A program made the translations under genes and the position numbers. Source: 79-D21 sp022839995 (GTDB taxonomy: Bacteria > Synergistota > Synergistia > Synergistales > 79-D21). From it: 64,000 nt of DNA. The notes below the pieces were generated by a model that ran no database searches, was not told where the DNA came from, and saw only the letters and a list, made by a program, of their open reading frames with translations. How positions within the stretch are numbered: position 1 is the stretch's first letter; every line of letters begins with the position of its first letter. The stretch lies in NCBI GenBank assembly GCA_022839995.1, contig JALHIN010000011.1, forward strand, positions 9,236-73,235, written 5' to 3'. Positions 1 to 7,520 of this stretch are shown here, piece by piece.

Positions 1-11
1 AGGTTTTCAAG

Positions 12-695
12 ATGTCCGTGATCCGTTTTTTGGGACACTCGGCTTTCCACTTGAGCGCACCAGGGCTGGAAGGGCTGATCGACCCGTTCTTGAGGGATAA
101 CAGCCAGACCTGCGCCAGGCCGGAGGATTTCGGCAATCTGACTCACCTTTTCGTGACCCACGGGCATTGGGATCATCTCGGTGACACGATCGAGCTGGGG
201 TTGAAGACCGGCGCGACCGTGGTGGCAAACGCCGAGCTTTGCCGGTATTTTTCGGGCAAGGGATTGAAGACCAGCCCGATGTATATCGGCGGCTGGGTCT
301 CTTTCCCGTTTGGCCGGGTCAAGTTCGTTCCGGCCCTCCACGGTTCCGGCATTATGGAAGGGAACCAGACGGTTTATGGAGGCGTCGCGGTAGGAATCGT
401 CCTCGAACTGGGAAAGTTCAGGATCTACCACGCGGGAGACACGGGGCTAACCGCTGAAATGGGGCTTCTGGAAGCATTGAAGATCGACCTGGCCCTCCTG
501 CCGATCGGCGGGTGCTACGTCATGGACATCCCGGACGCCCTGAGGGCTGTGGAACTGATCCGGCCCAGAAAAGTCGTCCCCATGCACTACAATACCTTTC
601 CGGGAATCGAAGCGGCCCCGGAGACCTTCCTGGAAGCTCTTCCGGAATGGACCGAGGGGATCCGGCTGGACCCCGGGCAAAGTCTGCAGTTCTGA
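12..695 (+). CDS. UPF0173 metal-dependent hydrolase (metallo-beta-lactamase fold)
   Basis: The 227-residue protein has the compact layout of the UPF0173/YtkL family of predicted metal-dependent hydrolases. The metallo-beta-lactamase signature HGHWDH is at residues 50-55, a second metal-ligand motif HAGDTG lies mid-protein, and MHYNTFP near the C-terminus supplies the last histidine. There is no signal peptide, so it is probably cytoplasmic. The substrate of this family is not established. Only 11 bases precede the start, so the upstream context and ribosome-binding site cannot be judged fully. It runs in the same direction as lptA 30 bases downstream and may share a transcript, but a role in envelope biogenesis is only inferred from position. 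Confidence 0.85.
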   Translation: MSVIRFLGHSAFHLSAPGLEGLIDPFLRDNSQTCARPEDFGNLTHLFVTHGHWDHLGDTIELGLKTGATVVANAELCRYFSGKGLKTSPMYIGGWVSFPFGRVKFVPALHGSGIMEGNQTVYGGVAVGIVLELGKFRIYHAGDTGLTAEMGLLEALKIDLALLPIGGCYVMDIPDALRAVELIRPRKVVPMHYNTFPGIEAAPETFLEALPEWTEGIRLDPGQSLQF

Positions 696-725
696 CGCGG
701 CTAAGGCCGCTTGAGGAGGGTTCCA

Positions 726-1577
726 ATGCAAGCTCGTCTGGAAGGGAAGAGAGGGTTTCGTGCCTTTCTGCTGGGATTTGCGTTCCTGGCTGCAGTTTCC
801 GGGACATCATCCGCAGGGGAAATCAGGTTGACTTCCGATACCTTGATCTATGACCCGGGAAGCCGGGTGGTGCGAGCCGAGGGGAACGTTCGCCTGGAAA
901 GGCAGGGATTGAACCTGACGGCGAGCTTCGCGGAAGGGGATCCCGCCGGGGAGCGTTTCCGTGCCTGGGGAGCGGTCAAGGCCGATTGGAAGGAGCAGAA
1001 GATGGAACTTACCGCCGAGGAAGTCTCCCTTATCGACCGGGCCCCGAAGCGCGTTTTGGCATCGGGACAGGTCCTGCTGGTCCGTCCCGGGGAACGGCTG
1101 GCTGCCGCTTCCCTTGAATGGGTTTTTGGCTCAACGACGGAATACGTGGCCAGGGGCGGCGTCAAGGCGGAAGCCCCGGGCAGGGTGCTCGAGGCGGCCG
1201 AGGCGGGGAGAAGGGACGATCAGTTCTGGGCCCGGCAGGTCACTCGGTTTGAGGACCAGGGCGAAAAAATCTCCCTGAAAGCCGGGCGGATCGAGGCCCG
1301 GACAGAAGGAGATGGATTGAAGGAACTGACGGCAACCGGACAGGTTACGGCCGTCATCGCGGGATCCGAAGGTGGGCCCGTCAATCTCAAAGGGGATCGG
1401 CTCCTGTATTCGAAAGGCAAGGGAACCGTCGCGCTGGTGGGGAACGCAGAAGCCGTCCAGTCGGGACGCAGCGTCCGCTCCGAAAGCATCCTCTACGACC
1501 TGGCCACGAGGAGGATCGAGGCGCAGGGACGTCCCCAGCTGATTTTCACCCCCGGCAAGGAGAGCCAGTCACCGTGA
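726..1577 (+). CDS. lptA: LptA/OstA-like lipopolysaccharide transport protein
   Basis: This 283-residue exported protein begins with a basic, hydrophobic signal sequence (about residues 1-30, ending near TSSAG). It is then built of beta-strand repeats typical of OstA/LptA: SDTLIYDPG...VRAEGNV near the N-terminus and GDRLLYSKGKGTVALVGNA near the C-terminus. In the Lpt system such proteins form the periplasmic bridge that carries LPS to the outer membrane. At 283 residues it is much longer than E. coli LptA (about 185) and may contain two OstA-like units. The ATG at 726 is preferred over the in-frame TTG at 711, because the TTG sits on the GAGGAGGG ribosome-binding site. It overlaps lptB by four bases (GTGA), which supports the Lpt assignment. 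Confidence 0.8.
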   Translation: MQARLEGKRGFRAFLLGFAFLAAVSGTSSAGEIRLTSDTLIYDPGSRVVRAEGNVRLERQGLNLTASFAEGDPAGERFRAWGAVKADWKEQKMELTAEEVSLIDRAPKRVLASGQVLLVRPGERLAAASLEWVFGSTTEYVARGGVKAEAPGRVLEAAEAGRRDDQFWARQVTRFEDQGEKISLKAGRIEARTEGDGLKELTATGQVTAVIAGSEGGPVNLKGDRLLYSKGKGTVALVGNAEAVQSGRSVRSESILYDLATRRIEAQGRPQLIFTPGKESQSP

Positions 1578-2305
1578 GGCCTTCCCGCGTCCTTCGTGCG
1601 GTGGAACTCCAGAAATCGTACAAGGGGAGGCAGGTGGTCAGCTCCGTTTCCATCGAAGTCCGCCAGGGCGAGATCGTTGGCCTCCTGGGGCCGAACGGGG
1701 CGGGGAAGACCACCACCTTCTACATGATCGTCGGGCTCGTGCGTCCCGATGCAGGGTCGATCCTGGTCGACGACCGTGAGATTACCGGGCTTCCGATGTA
1801 CAAGAGAGCCCGCATGGGGGTCGGCTACCTGCAGCAGGAAGCCTCGGTCTTCAGGAACCTGACCGTTCGGGAGAACCTGGAGCTGGTTCTCCAGGAACTG
1901 GAAAAGACCCCTGGAGAACGATCCAGGATGATCGATCACCTGGTCGCGGAGTTCGGGATCGACCGCATCCTCGACACTCCCGGGTATGCCCTCAGCGGGG
2001 GGGAGAGGAGAAGGGTGGAACTTGCGCGATGCCTTGCGGCAATGCCCGAATTCCTCTTGCTGGACGAACCCTTCAGCGGCATCGACCCGATCGCGGTCTT
2101 CGATATCCAGCAGATGATCCTGGGATTGCGCGGGAAGGGCTACGGAATCCTGCTCACCGACCACAACGTGAGAGATACGCTGGCGATCACGGATCGGGCC
2201 GCAATTCTTCACCAGGGCCGTATCATGGTTGAAGGGACTCCCAAGGAGGTTTCTCAAAGCGAGGTCGCAAGGAAATACTATCTCGGCGACCGCTTCACGC
2301 TATGA
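1574..2305 (+). CDS. lptB: LPS export ABC transporter ATP-binding protein LptB
   Basis: LptB is the cytoplasmic ATPase that drives LPS extraction from the inner membrane with LptF and LptG, which are not in this window. The 243-residue length is standard. The ABC elements are all present: Walker A GPNGAGKTT (39-47), Q-loop glutamine near 87, signature LSGGE (about 140-144), Walker B LLLDEP (161-166) and the switch histidine in LTDHN (about 197). The GTG start overlaps the lptA stop codon, so the two are probably translationally coupled. The last six bases overlap the convergent protease gene on the other strand, and no terminator separates them. Confidence 0.93.
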   Translation: MRPSRVLRAVELQKSYKGRQVVSSVSIEVRQGEIVGLLGPNGAGKTTTFYMIVGLVRPDAGSILVDDREITGLPMYKRARMGVGYLQQEASVFRNLTVRENLELVLQELEKTPGERSRMIDHLVAEFGIDRILDTPGYALSGGERRRVELARCLAAMPEFLLLDEPFSGIDPIAVFDIQQMILGLRGKGYGILLTDHNVRDTLAITDRAAILHQGRIMVEGTPKEVSQSEVARKYYLGDRFTL

Positions 2306-2761
2306 AGGACGTTCGATGAAGCGCCTCCAGGAGCCTTCCAGGAGGGCCCGAACCACTTCACGGGCGGAGGCCTCGACCTCCGGGCTGAGATTGAGGGAAA
2401 AACCGGTTTCTTTCGGCTCAATCCCGAGCACGAAAATTCTTTCCAGGGGAAGGGTATCCTTGAGAATTTCACCCAGCGGCAGTCCGTGGGTGGTTTCCGT
2501 GAGACCGTCAAGGAAACCGGGAGCGAGGAGGCGGATTGTCCCGGGGGCTGTTCCCATGACGCAGGCATCGATGACCAGGAGGCAATCGGGGGGATTCCTG
2601 CGCAGGGGTGCCGCGAAGTTTTCCGGGACCGTCTCACAGAGGACGATTTCGAGATGAGGAGAGGGCGTTTCGAGCAGCCGTTCACCGCACCAAACGCCGA
2701 CCCCGTCGTCGCCGCGGAGCCGATTTCCCAGGCACCAGACGGTGGTCCGTGCTTTTTTCAC
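2300..2761 (-). CDS. [NiFe]-hydrogenase maturation protease (HycI/HyaD-like)
   Basis: This is the only protein gene on the minus strand. Its 153 residues match the hydrogenase maturation endopeptidase family, which removes a C-terminal peptide from the large hydrogenase subunit after nickel insertion. The family motif GNRLRGDDGVG spans residues 12-22. Candidate nickel-binding residues are Asp18/19, Asp65 in VIDACVMG and His92 in THGLPL, matching the Asp-Asp-His arrangement of HycI-type proteases. The C-terminal segment around GIEPKETGFSLNLSPEV is also typical. It starts at GTG behind a purine-rich AGGGGGG site. No hydrogenase subunit or Hyp protein is nearby, so its substrate lies elsewhere. 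It converges on lptB and diverges from murJ with a 42-base gap. Confidence 0.88.
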   Translation of the reverse strand: MKKARTTVWCLGNRLRGDDGVGVWCGERLLETPSPHLEIVLCETVPENFAAPLRRNPPDCLLVIDACVMGTAPGTIRLLAPGFLDGLTETTHGLPLGEILKDTLPLERIFVLGIEPKETGFSLNLSPEVEASAREVVRALLEGSWRRFIERPS

Positions 2762-2803
2762 CCGTCTTCCCCCCTTTCATCCTGGACTTCTGGAGGATCT
2801 TAA

Positions 2804-4363
2804 ATGGCTTCCCCTTTGAGCAAGATGGTCCGGCATGCCATGAGGATGATGGTCGGGACGTTCGCCAGCCGCGTCCTGGGCCTGCTTCGGGAAATCATCA
2901 CGGCTGCCCTTTTTGGGGCTACCCGGCAGCTGGACGCCTTTCTCGTGGCGTACACCCTCGCGAATCTCTCCCGTCAGCTTCTCGCAGAAGGGGCCCTTTC
3001 GGCTGCCTTTGTGCCCGTTTTTTCACGGGTTGTCGCGGAGGGAGGCCGGGAGAAAGCAAAGCAGCTTGCCCGCCAAATGACCACGGTCCTCCTGCTGGCG
3101 GGGGGAGGGGTTGTTGCCGCGGGCATTTTCGGGGCCCCGCTGCTGGTCCGGCTGATGGCACCGGGGTTCTCGGGAGCGGATGCGGACCTTGCCGTTCTCC
3201 TGACCCGCCTGATGTTTCCCTTTCTGATCCTCATCTCGGTTGCGGCACTGGCCATGGGGGTTCTCAACAGCCTGGACAGCTTCTTCATCCCAGCCGTGGC
3301 ACCAGCGGTCAGCAACCTTCTCTACATTCTTCTTTTGGCCATTCTAGCACCGCGAACCGGGATCTGGGCATTGCCCGCGGCTGTGCTGGCGGGAGGAGCC
3401 GCTCAGATGTCCCTGCAGTGGTGGCGTTCCGGAACCCTCGGCGTGCCCTTGATTCCAGGAAGACCGAATTGGGCGGATCCTGAACTGAAAAAGGTGATTT
3501 GCCTGTTTTTGCCGTACATGGCCGGGTTGTCGCTGAACCAGGTGAACCCGGTCATCAGCCGGATGGTCGGTTCGTTCCTGGAAGGGGGGACGATTTCCGT
3601 TTTGAGTTACGCGGATCGCGTCATTCAGCTGCCCCTCGGGCTTTTTGTCATCGCCATTTCGCAGGCGGTCCTGCCGATGCTCTCGCGGCTGGGGCCGGAA
3701 GAAACCGAGGCTTTTGCCCTGATGACGCGGGATGCTCTCCGATTCACCCTGTTCGTCATCCTGCCGGTGGTCGTCGGCATGAGCCTGCTGGCCCGCCCCA
3801 TGGTCCACCTGCTGTTTGTCCGGGGAGCCTTCAACGAGTGGGCGTGGAGTGCCACCAGCCGCGCCCTGGCCCTGTACGTCCTCGGTTTGCCCGGCATGGC
3901 CTGTTCGACCGTGGTGATGAGAGGACTGTATGCCAGGCGGCTTCCCAAGGAAGCCTTGAAGGTAACGGGAATCACCGTCGCGCTCAACCTGTTCTTCTGT
4001 GTGACCCTGGTTCACCTTTTTTCGTACGCCGGGTTGGCGCTGGCGACATCCCTGGCCTTCACCGGCGGGGCTCTCATGGGCACCTGGAGTCTCCGACGCC
4101 ACCTGAAAGCCCCGATCGAAGTCCTGAGCGGGGAATGGATCCTGCGGCACGGGATCCCGCTGTTCCTGATGGCCGCGGTCATCCTCGCGGGATCGTGGCT
4201 TTTCCCCTACGATCCGGCTTCCAGGCTGTTGGGCAAGATGCTTTGGGTTCTGATCGCCGTGTCGGCGGGTGCCGTCGTCTATGGGATTGCCTCCTGGTTG
4301 AGTGGTTGCGACGAGTGGAAATGGGTTTCCGGAGCCTTCCGAAAGGAGGAACGATTCTCGTGA
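2804..4363 (+). CDS. murJ: Lipid II flippase MurJ
   Basis: MurJ flips the peptidoglycan precursor lipid II across the inner membrane. The 519-residue product is hydrophobic throughout and can form the usual 14 transmembrane helices. The family stretches are recognisable, including ASRVLGLLREIITAALFG near the N-terminus and the QLPLGLF...SQAVLP segment mid-protein. The ATG follows a good GGAGG site (TGGAGGATCTTAA). The gene overlaps hslO by four bases (GTGA) and heads a run of five coupled genes ending at tsaD. Any promoter must lie in the 42-base divergent gap or inside the opposite-strand protease gene; I cannot identify one. Confidence 0.95.
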   Translation: MASPLSKMVRHAMRMMVGTFASRVLGLLREIITAALFGATRQLDAFLVAYTLANLSRQLLAEGALSAAFVPVFSRVVAEGGREKAKQLARQMTTVLLLAGGGVVAAGIFGAPLLVRLMAPGFSGADADLAVLLTRLMFPFLILISVAALAMGVLNSLDSFFIPAVAPAVSNLLYILLLAILAPRTGIWALPAAVLAGGAAQMSLQWWRSGTLGVPLIPGRPNWADPELKKVICLFLPYMAGLSLNQVNPVISRMVGSFLEGGTISVLSYADRVIQLPLGLFVIAISQAVLPMLSRLGPEETEAFALMTRDALRFTLFVILPVVVGMSLLARPMVHLLFVRGAFNEWAWSATSRALALYVLGLPGMACSTVVMRGLYARRLPKEALKVTGITVALNLFFCVTLVHLFSYAGLALATSLAFTGGALMGTWSLRRHLKAPIEVLSGEWILRHGIPLFLMAAVILAGSWLFPYDPASRLLGKMLWVLIAVSAGAVVYGIASWLSGCDEWKWVSGAFRKEERFS

Positions 4364-5286
4364 GAGGGGAAGAGAAGACCAGCGGTGACCTTCCGACTGC
4401 CGTCGTGTCGAGGGGATTGCTGGCGGGAGGCAGCTTCAGGATTTTTGCCGTCAAGGCGGACCGGCTGGTGGACGAAACCATGCGGAAGCAGAAACTGAGC
4501 CCGCTTGCTGCCGCAGCCCTGGGACGGCTGATGATGGCCTCGATGATGATGGCTCTCGACATCAAGCTCAGGAAAGCAAGGGTAACCCTGAAGCTCGATG
4601 GGGGCGGTCCGCTGGGGCTGGTCGTGGCGGACGCAGAACCCCAGGGGCGGGTGAGAGGCTACGTGGAACATCCCGGAGTGGATCTCCCCCCGTCGCCCTC
4701 GGGCAAGCTGGACGTCGCCTCTGGAGTCGGACGGAACGGGACGCTCGTCGTTTTCAGGGACGTCCGGATGAGGGAACCCGTTTCCAGCCAGGTTCCCCTC
4801 GTTTCGGGCGAAATCGCCGAAGATATCGCCGGGTATTATCGCTTTTCCGAGCAGACGGCTACCGCCGTAGGCCTGGGAGTGCTCGCCCAGCCTGGACGGG
4901 TCCTTTCTGCGGGAGGGTTTATGGTCCAGGTCCTGCCGGGAGCGGAGGATTCTCTCGTCGGCAACGTGGAGGAGCGGGTCCGGCAGATGCCCTCGGTAAG
5001 CCGGTTGCTGGAATTGCACCAGGATGCGAGAAGTGCGATGGAGGAACTGTTTGAGGGGTTGGACATCGATTGGTTCGAGGACGTGGAATTCTCGCTCTCC
5101 TGCCGGTGCAGCCGCGACCTCGCTAAGGCGCTCCTCCTGGAGTCCCTGGGGAGCGATGCCCCCAGCGGTAGCCAGGAAGTCCGGTGCCATTTTTGCGGAA
5201 CGGTCTACCTTTTCTCGAAAGAAGAACTTGAAACGGAGGGTCTGGGAACGAACGCACCGAATGAGGAAGGAGGAACAGCGCAATGA
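4360..5286 (+). CDS. hslO: Redox-regulated chaperone Hsp33
   Basis: Hsp33 is a cytosolic holdase activated by oxidative unfolding. The 308-residue protein has the N-terminal Hsp33 fold and the C-terminal redox switch: CxC at residues 248-250 and CxxC at 276-279, which bind zinc when reduced and form disulfides when oxidised. The frame stays open far upstream inside murJ, but the GTG at 4360 is the credible start. It follows a GAAAGGAGG site, overlaps the murJ stop in a GTGA, and begins just before the conserved domain. In an anaerobe the likely role is survival of transient oxygen exposure (inference). Confidence 0.93.
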   Translation: MRGEEKTSGDLPTAVVSRGLLAGGSFRIFAVKADRLVDETMRKQKLSPLAAAALGRLMMASMMMALDIKLRKARVTLKLDGGGPLGLVVADAEPQGRVRGYVEHPGVDLPPSPSGKLDVASGVGRNGTLVVFRDVRMREPVSSQVPLVSGEIAEDIAGYYRFSEQTATAVGLGVLAQPGRVLSAGGFMVQVLPGAEDSLVGNVEERVRQMPSVSRLLELHQDARSAMEELFEGLDIDWFEDVEFSLSCRCSRDLAKALLLESLGSDAPSGSQEVRCHFCGTVYLFSKEELETEGLGTNAPNEEGGTAQ

Positions 5287-5819
5287 AAAGAGCAGGCTGG
5301 ATGGTCGTTTTCCTGTTCGTCGCCGCAATAGCGGGAACCGCCTGGGGAGCTCAGGCGAAGAACCTGGACGAACTCCTGGCGGAAAGGTCCGCCAATGTCT
5401 GGGTGGACGGCCAGGTCCTCGGAGACCTGGTGCTGGGAGCGAAAGCGCGGCTGACCTTCATCTACGTCGATCCCGCATTGGCCGTTGCAGCCAGGAACGA
5501 TCCGGGTGCCCCGGAATGGCTGACCTGGCATTCCAGGCACATCGGTGAGAAGGATCTCAAGGGGAAGGCCCTCTTTCTGCTTCGCATTGAAACCTTCACC
5601 CCATGGGAACTAGTTCCGGGGAACATTACCGTCGGGAATTACACCGTTTCCCCGGAGGATGTCCTCTCCTTGAAGGAATATTCCCTCGCCGGCGAGCTCC
5701 CAAGCGGTTTCAAGGGCACAATGCCGTTTTCCGTTCCGAAATCCTTCCTGAAAAGCGGCTCCCGGATCACCCTGGGGTACGGGGAGGATTCGGCTGAATG
5801 GAAGGTGCTGGGCAAATGA
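5283..5819 (+). CDS. Predicted exported protein of unknown function
   Basis: I do not recognise this 178-residue protein. It starts with a clear signal peptide: Lys-Arg, a hydrophobic core up to about residue 20, and a plausible cleavage site after the Ala-Gln-Ala near residues 23-25. The mature part is mixed alpha/beta with no cysteines and no obvious catalytic motif. Segments such as LVLGAKARLTFIYVD and the C-terminal SRITLGYGEDSAEWKVLG suggest a beta-rich, possibly OB- or immunoglobulin-like fold, but that is a guess. It overlaps hslO upstream and the zinc-ribbon gene downstream by four bases each (ATGA), so it is a genuine, coupled member of the murJ-tsaD run. Confidence 0.75.
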   Translation: MKRAGWMVVFLFVAAIAGTAWGAQAKNLDELLAERSANVWVDGQVLGDLVLGAKARLTFIYVDPALAVAARNDPGAPEWLTWHSRHIGEKDLKGKALFLLRIETFTPWELVPGNITVGNYTVSPEDVLSLKEYSLAGELPSGFKGTMPFSVPKSFLKSGSRITLGYGEDSAEWKVLGK

Positions 5820-6001
5820 GCGAGAGCCATGTCTATCGCTGTGCCTCCTGCGATACCCGCTTCGAGTCGGAGGATTTTGCCAGCCGGTGTCCGAAATGCC
5901 GGAGCAAGGTTCTCCTTCATGAAAGCGGCCCGGCAAGGCATTCGAAAAAGGGTTGCCGCGGACGTTCCTGCGGGGGTTGTGGGGGGTGCGGGGGGCATTG
6001 A
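5816..6001 (+). CDS. Small zinc-ribbon protein with Cys/Gly-rich tail (FmdB-like)
   Basis: This 61-residue protein has two CxxC knuckles, YRCASC and RCPKC, forming a zinc ribbon of the FmdB/putative regulatory type. A linker is followed by an unusual tail, KKGCRGRSCGGCGGCGGH, adding four cysteines and a terminal histidine. The tail could bind another metal. The ATG at 5816 is chosen because it overlaps the preceding stop codon (ATGA) and gives the usual FmdB-like N-terminus; an in-frame ATG 18 bases upstream is less likely. It overlaps tsaD in a TTGA. Function is unknown. Coupling to tsaD, whose product binds metal, is suggestive but not evidence of a shared role. Confidence 0.75.
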   Translation: MSESHVYRCASCDTRFESEDFASRCPKCRSKVLLHESGPARHSKKGCRGRSCGGCGGCGGH

Positions 6002-7017
6002 CCTGCGAGCGGTTCCTGACCCTCGGGATCGAAACCAGTTGTGACGACACGGCGATCGCGGTCCTGGAAGGCCCCACCCGGGTCTTGTCGTCCCGGATTT
6101 CGAGCCAACTGGAACTTCATGCCCCTTATGGAGGAGTAGTCCCCGAACTGGCATCCCGGGATCACCAGGAGCGGATCCTTCCCCTCGTGTTTTCGGCACT
6201 TTCGGAGGCCGGCGTGACAAACCCGGCGGGCGAACTCTCGCTGATCGGGGTGACAATGGGACCCGGGCTGATGGGTTCGCTGCTGGTCGGCGTGATGACC
6301 GCCAAGGCGCTTGCCCAGGCCTGGGGGCTTCCATTGCTTGGAGTCAACCACCTGGAGGGGCACCTCTTCGCCAACGTGATCCAGAACCCTAACCTCAAGC
6401 CGCCGTTTTTGACCCTTCTCGTTTCGGGCGGACATACCGAGGTGATCCTGGTGAGAGCGTTCGGGGATTACGCGGTTTTGGGCTGCACCCGGGACGATGC
6501 CGCAGGAGAAGCCTACGACAAGCTGGCAAAGGTCCTGGGGCTGGGATACCCTGGAGGGCCTGCCATTGACCGGCTTGCCGCAAAGGGAAACCCGGACGCG
6601 TTCCCTCTTCCTGTCCCGCTGGTGGAAACTCCGCGTGTCGAATTCAGCTTCAGCGGTCTGAAGACTGCAGCCTTGAACCTCATCCGGCAGGTCGAAAAAG
6701 AGGGGCCCCTTCCGGTTGAAGATATCTGCGCCTCCTTTCAAAAGGCGGCCGTTGAGGCGCTGTTGGGAAAAGTGGAACTGGCGGTTCGGTTGACGGGAGT
6801 GAGCAAGGTTGCCCTTTCCGGGGGCGTTGCTGCGAACAGCGGCCTGAGAAGTGCTTTTTCAAAAAAGGGCGACTGGGAGGTGTTCATTCCTCCCCCGAGC
6901 CTGTGCACGGACAACGGCGTGATGGTGGCGACTGCGGCCTATCACGGATATTGGCGGGGGAGGCGAACCGGGCTCGATTTTTCTCCTGATCCGGCCCTTC
7001 CGCTTTTATCCGATTGA
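5998..7017 (+). CDS. tsaD: tRNA N6-threonylcarbamoyladenosine transferase TsaD
   Basis: TsaD transfers the threonylcarbamoyl group to A37 of ANN-decoding tRNAs, working with TsaB and TsaE. The protein is 339 residues, normal for the family. It begins with LGIETSCDDTAIAV, carries the metal-binding HLEGH motif with His118 and His122, then VSGGHTE, and the C-terminal SGGVAANSGLR. The TTG at 5998 is chosen: it overlaps the zinc-ribbon stop codon, follows a G-rich stretch, and places the conserved motif directly at the N-terminus. A further in-frame TTG at 5953 would add 15 unconserved residues. The partner Sua5/TsaC, which makes the threonylcarbamoyl-AMP substrate, is encoded at 50667-51662. Confidence 0.95.
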   Translation: MTCERFLTLGIETSCDDTAIAVLEGPTRVLSSRISSQLELHAPYGGVVPELASRDHQERILPLVFSALSEAGVTNPAGELSLIGVTMGPGLMGSLLVGVMTAKALAQAWGLPLLGVNHLEGHLFANVIQNPNLKPPFLTLLVSGGHTEVILVRAFGDYAVLGCTRDDAAGEAYDKLAKVLGLGYPGGPAIDRLAAKGNPDAFPLPVPLVETPRVEFSFSGLKTAALNLIRQVEKEGPLPVEDICASFQKAAVEALLGKVELAVRLTGVSKVALSGGVAANSGLRSAFSKKGDWEVFIPPPSLCTDNGVMVATAAYHGYWRGRRTGLDFSPDPALPLLSD

Positions 7018-7036
7018 AAGCGAGAGAAAAAGCGAA

Positions 7037-7080
7037 CAAAACGGAAATAGGCCAGTAAAATAGGGCCTATTTCCGTTTTG
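7037..7080 (+). terminator. Perfect 17-bp inverted repeat after tsaD (terminator)
   Basis: The arms 7037-7053 and 7064-7080 are perfectly complementary (left arm CAAAACGGAAATAGGCC) around a 10-base loop. The right arm ends in CCGTTTTG, giving a U-rich 3' strand as in an intrinsic terminator. It lies 19 bases after the tsaD stop and just before the groES promoter. The A-rich left arm and T-rich right arm would let it work on either strand. Confidence 0.8.
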
Positions 7081-7096
7081 TTGACATAGAATGCGT

Positions 7097-7125
7097 TTGA
7101 GAGAACGACAGGTCCCGCCTACACT
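7097..7125 (+). promoter_or_regulatory. groESL promoter (housekeeping sigma type)
   Basis: TTGAGA (7097-7102) and TACACT (7120-7125) are separated by exactly 17 bases, with transcription expected to start near 7132. This places the CIRCE operator immediately downstream in the first transcribed bases, the usual arrangement for HrcA control. A TTGACA at 7081-7086 looks like a better -35 element but has no -10 element at the right distance. Confidence 0.8.
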
Positions 7126-7138
7126 CTTCTCCAGGAAA

Positions 7139-7165
7139 TTAGCACTCGCTCCTAGTGAGTGCTAA
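7139..7165 (+). promoter_or_regulatory. CIRCE operator for HrcA
   Basis: TTAGCACTC-N9-GAGTGCTAA is an exact match to the CIRCE consensus, with spacer GCTCCTAGT. In bacteria with this element the repressor HrcA binds it and shuts off groESL until heat stress. No hrcA gene is in the window. The element lies between the predicted transcription start and the groES ribosome-binding site, so it would also form a hairpin in the mRNA leader. Confidence 0.97.
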
Positions 7166-7197
7166 TACGATAAAACCACTTGTAGGAGGGATGTTTG

Positions 7198-7485
7198 ATG
7201 CACTTGAAGCCGCTGGCGGATCGCATCGTCGTCAAGGTCCTGACCCTGGAGGAGAAGACGCGTGGCGGGATCGTGCTCCCGGACACGGCCAAGGAGAAGC
7301 CCCAGGAAGCCAAGGTCATGGCTGTCGGTTCGGGCAAGGTCCTGGAGAACGGTCAGAAGCTGGCTCCCGAGGTCAAGGTCGGTGACCGGGTCCTTTTCGG
7401 AAAGTATTCCGGGACGGAAGTCAAGGTTGACGGCGAGGAGTACCTGATCCTGAGCGAGCGCGACATCCTCGCGATCGTTGAGTAA
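7198..7485 (+). CDS. groES: Co-chaperonin GroES
   Basis: GroES caps the GroEL folding chamber. The 95-residue protein carries the family N-terminus LKPLADRIVVK, a mobile loop containing EEKTRGGIVLPDTAKEKP, and the C-terminal YLILSERDILAIVE. The ATG at 7198 is preferred over the TTG three bases upstream because it lies seven bases from the GGAGGG site at 7185-7190. It is transcribed from the CIRCE-controlled promoter and followed after 35 bases by groEL. Confidence 0.97.
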   Translation: MHLKPLADRIVVKVLTLEEKTRGGIVLPDTAKEKPQEAKVMAVGSGKVLENGQKLAPEVKVGDRVLFGKYSGTEVKVDGEEYLILSERDILAIVE

Positions 7486-7520
7486 AACCCGAAATCATCG
7501 AGAACAGGAGGGACACTGAA

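Noticed and set aside
711..725. TTG at 711 as the lptA start
   Set aside because: The codon overlaps the GAGGAGGG ribosome-binding site that serves the ATG at 726.
7081..7086. TTGACA as the groES -35 element
   Set aside because: It matches the consensus, but no -10 hexamer lies 16-18 bases downstream; TTGAGA at 7097 with TACACT at 7120 is correctly spaced.
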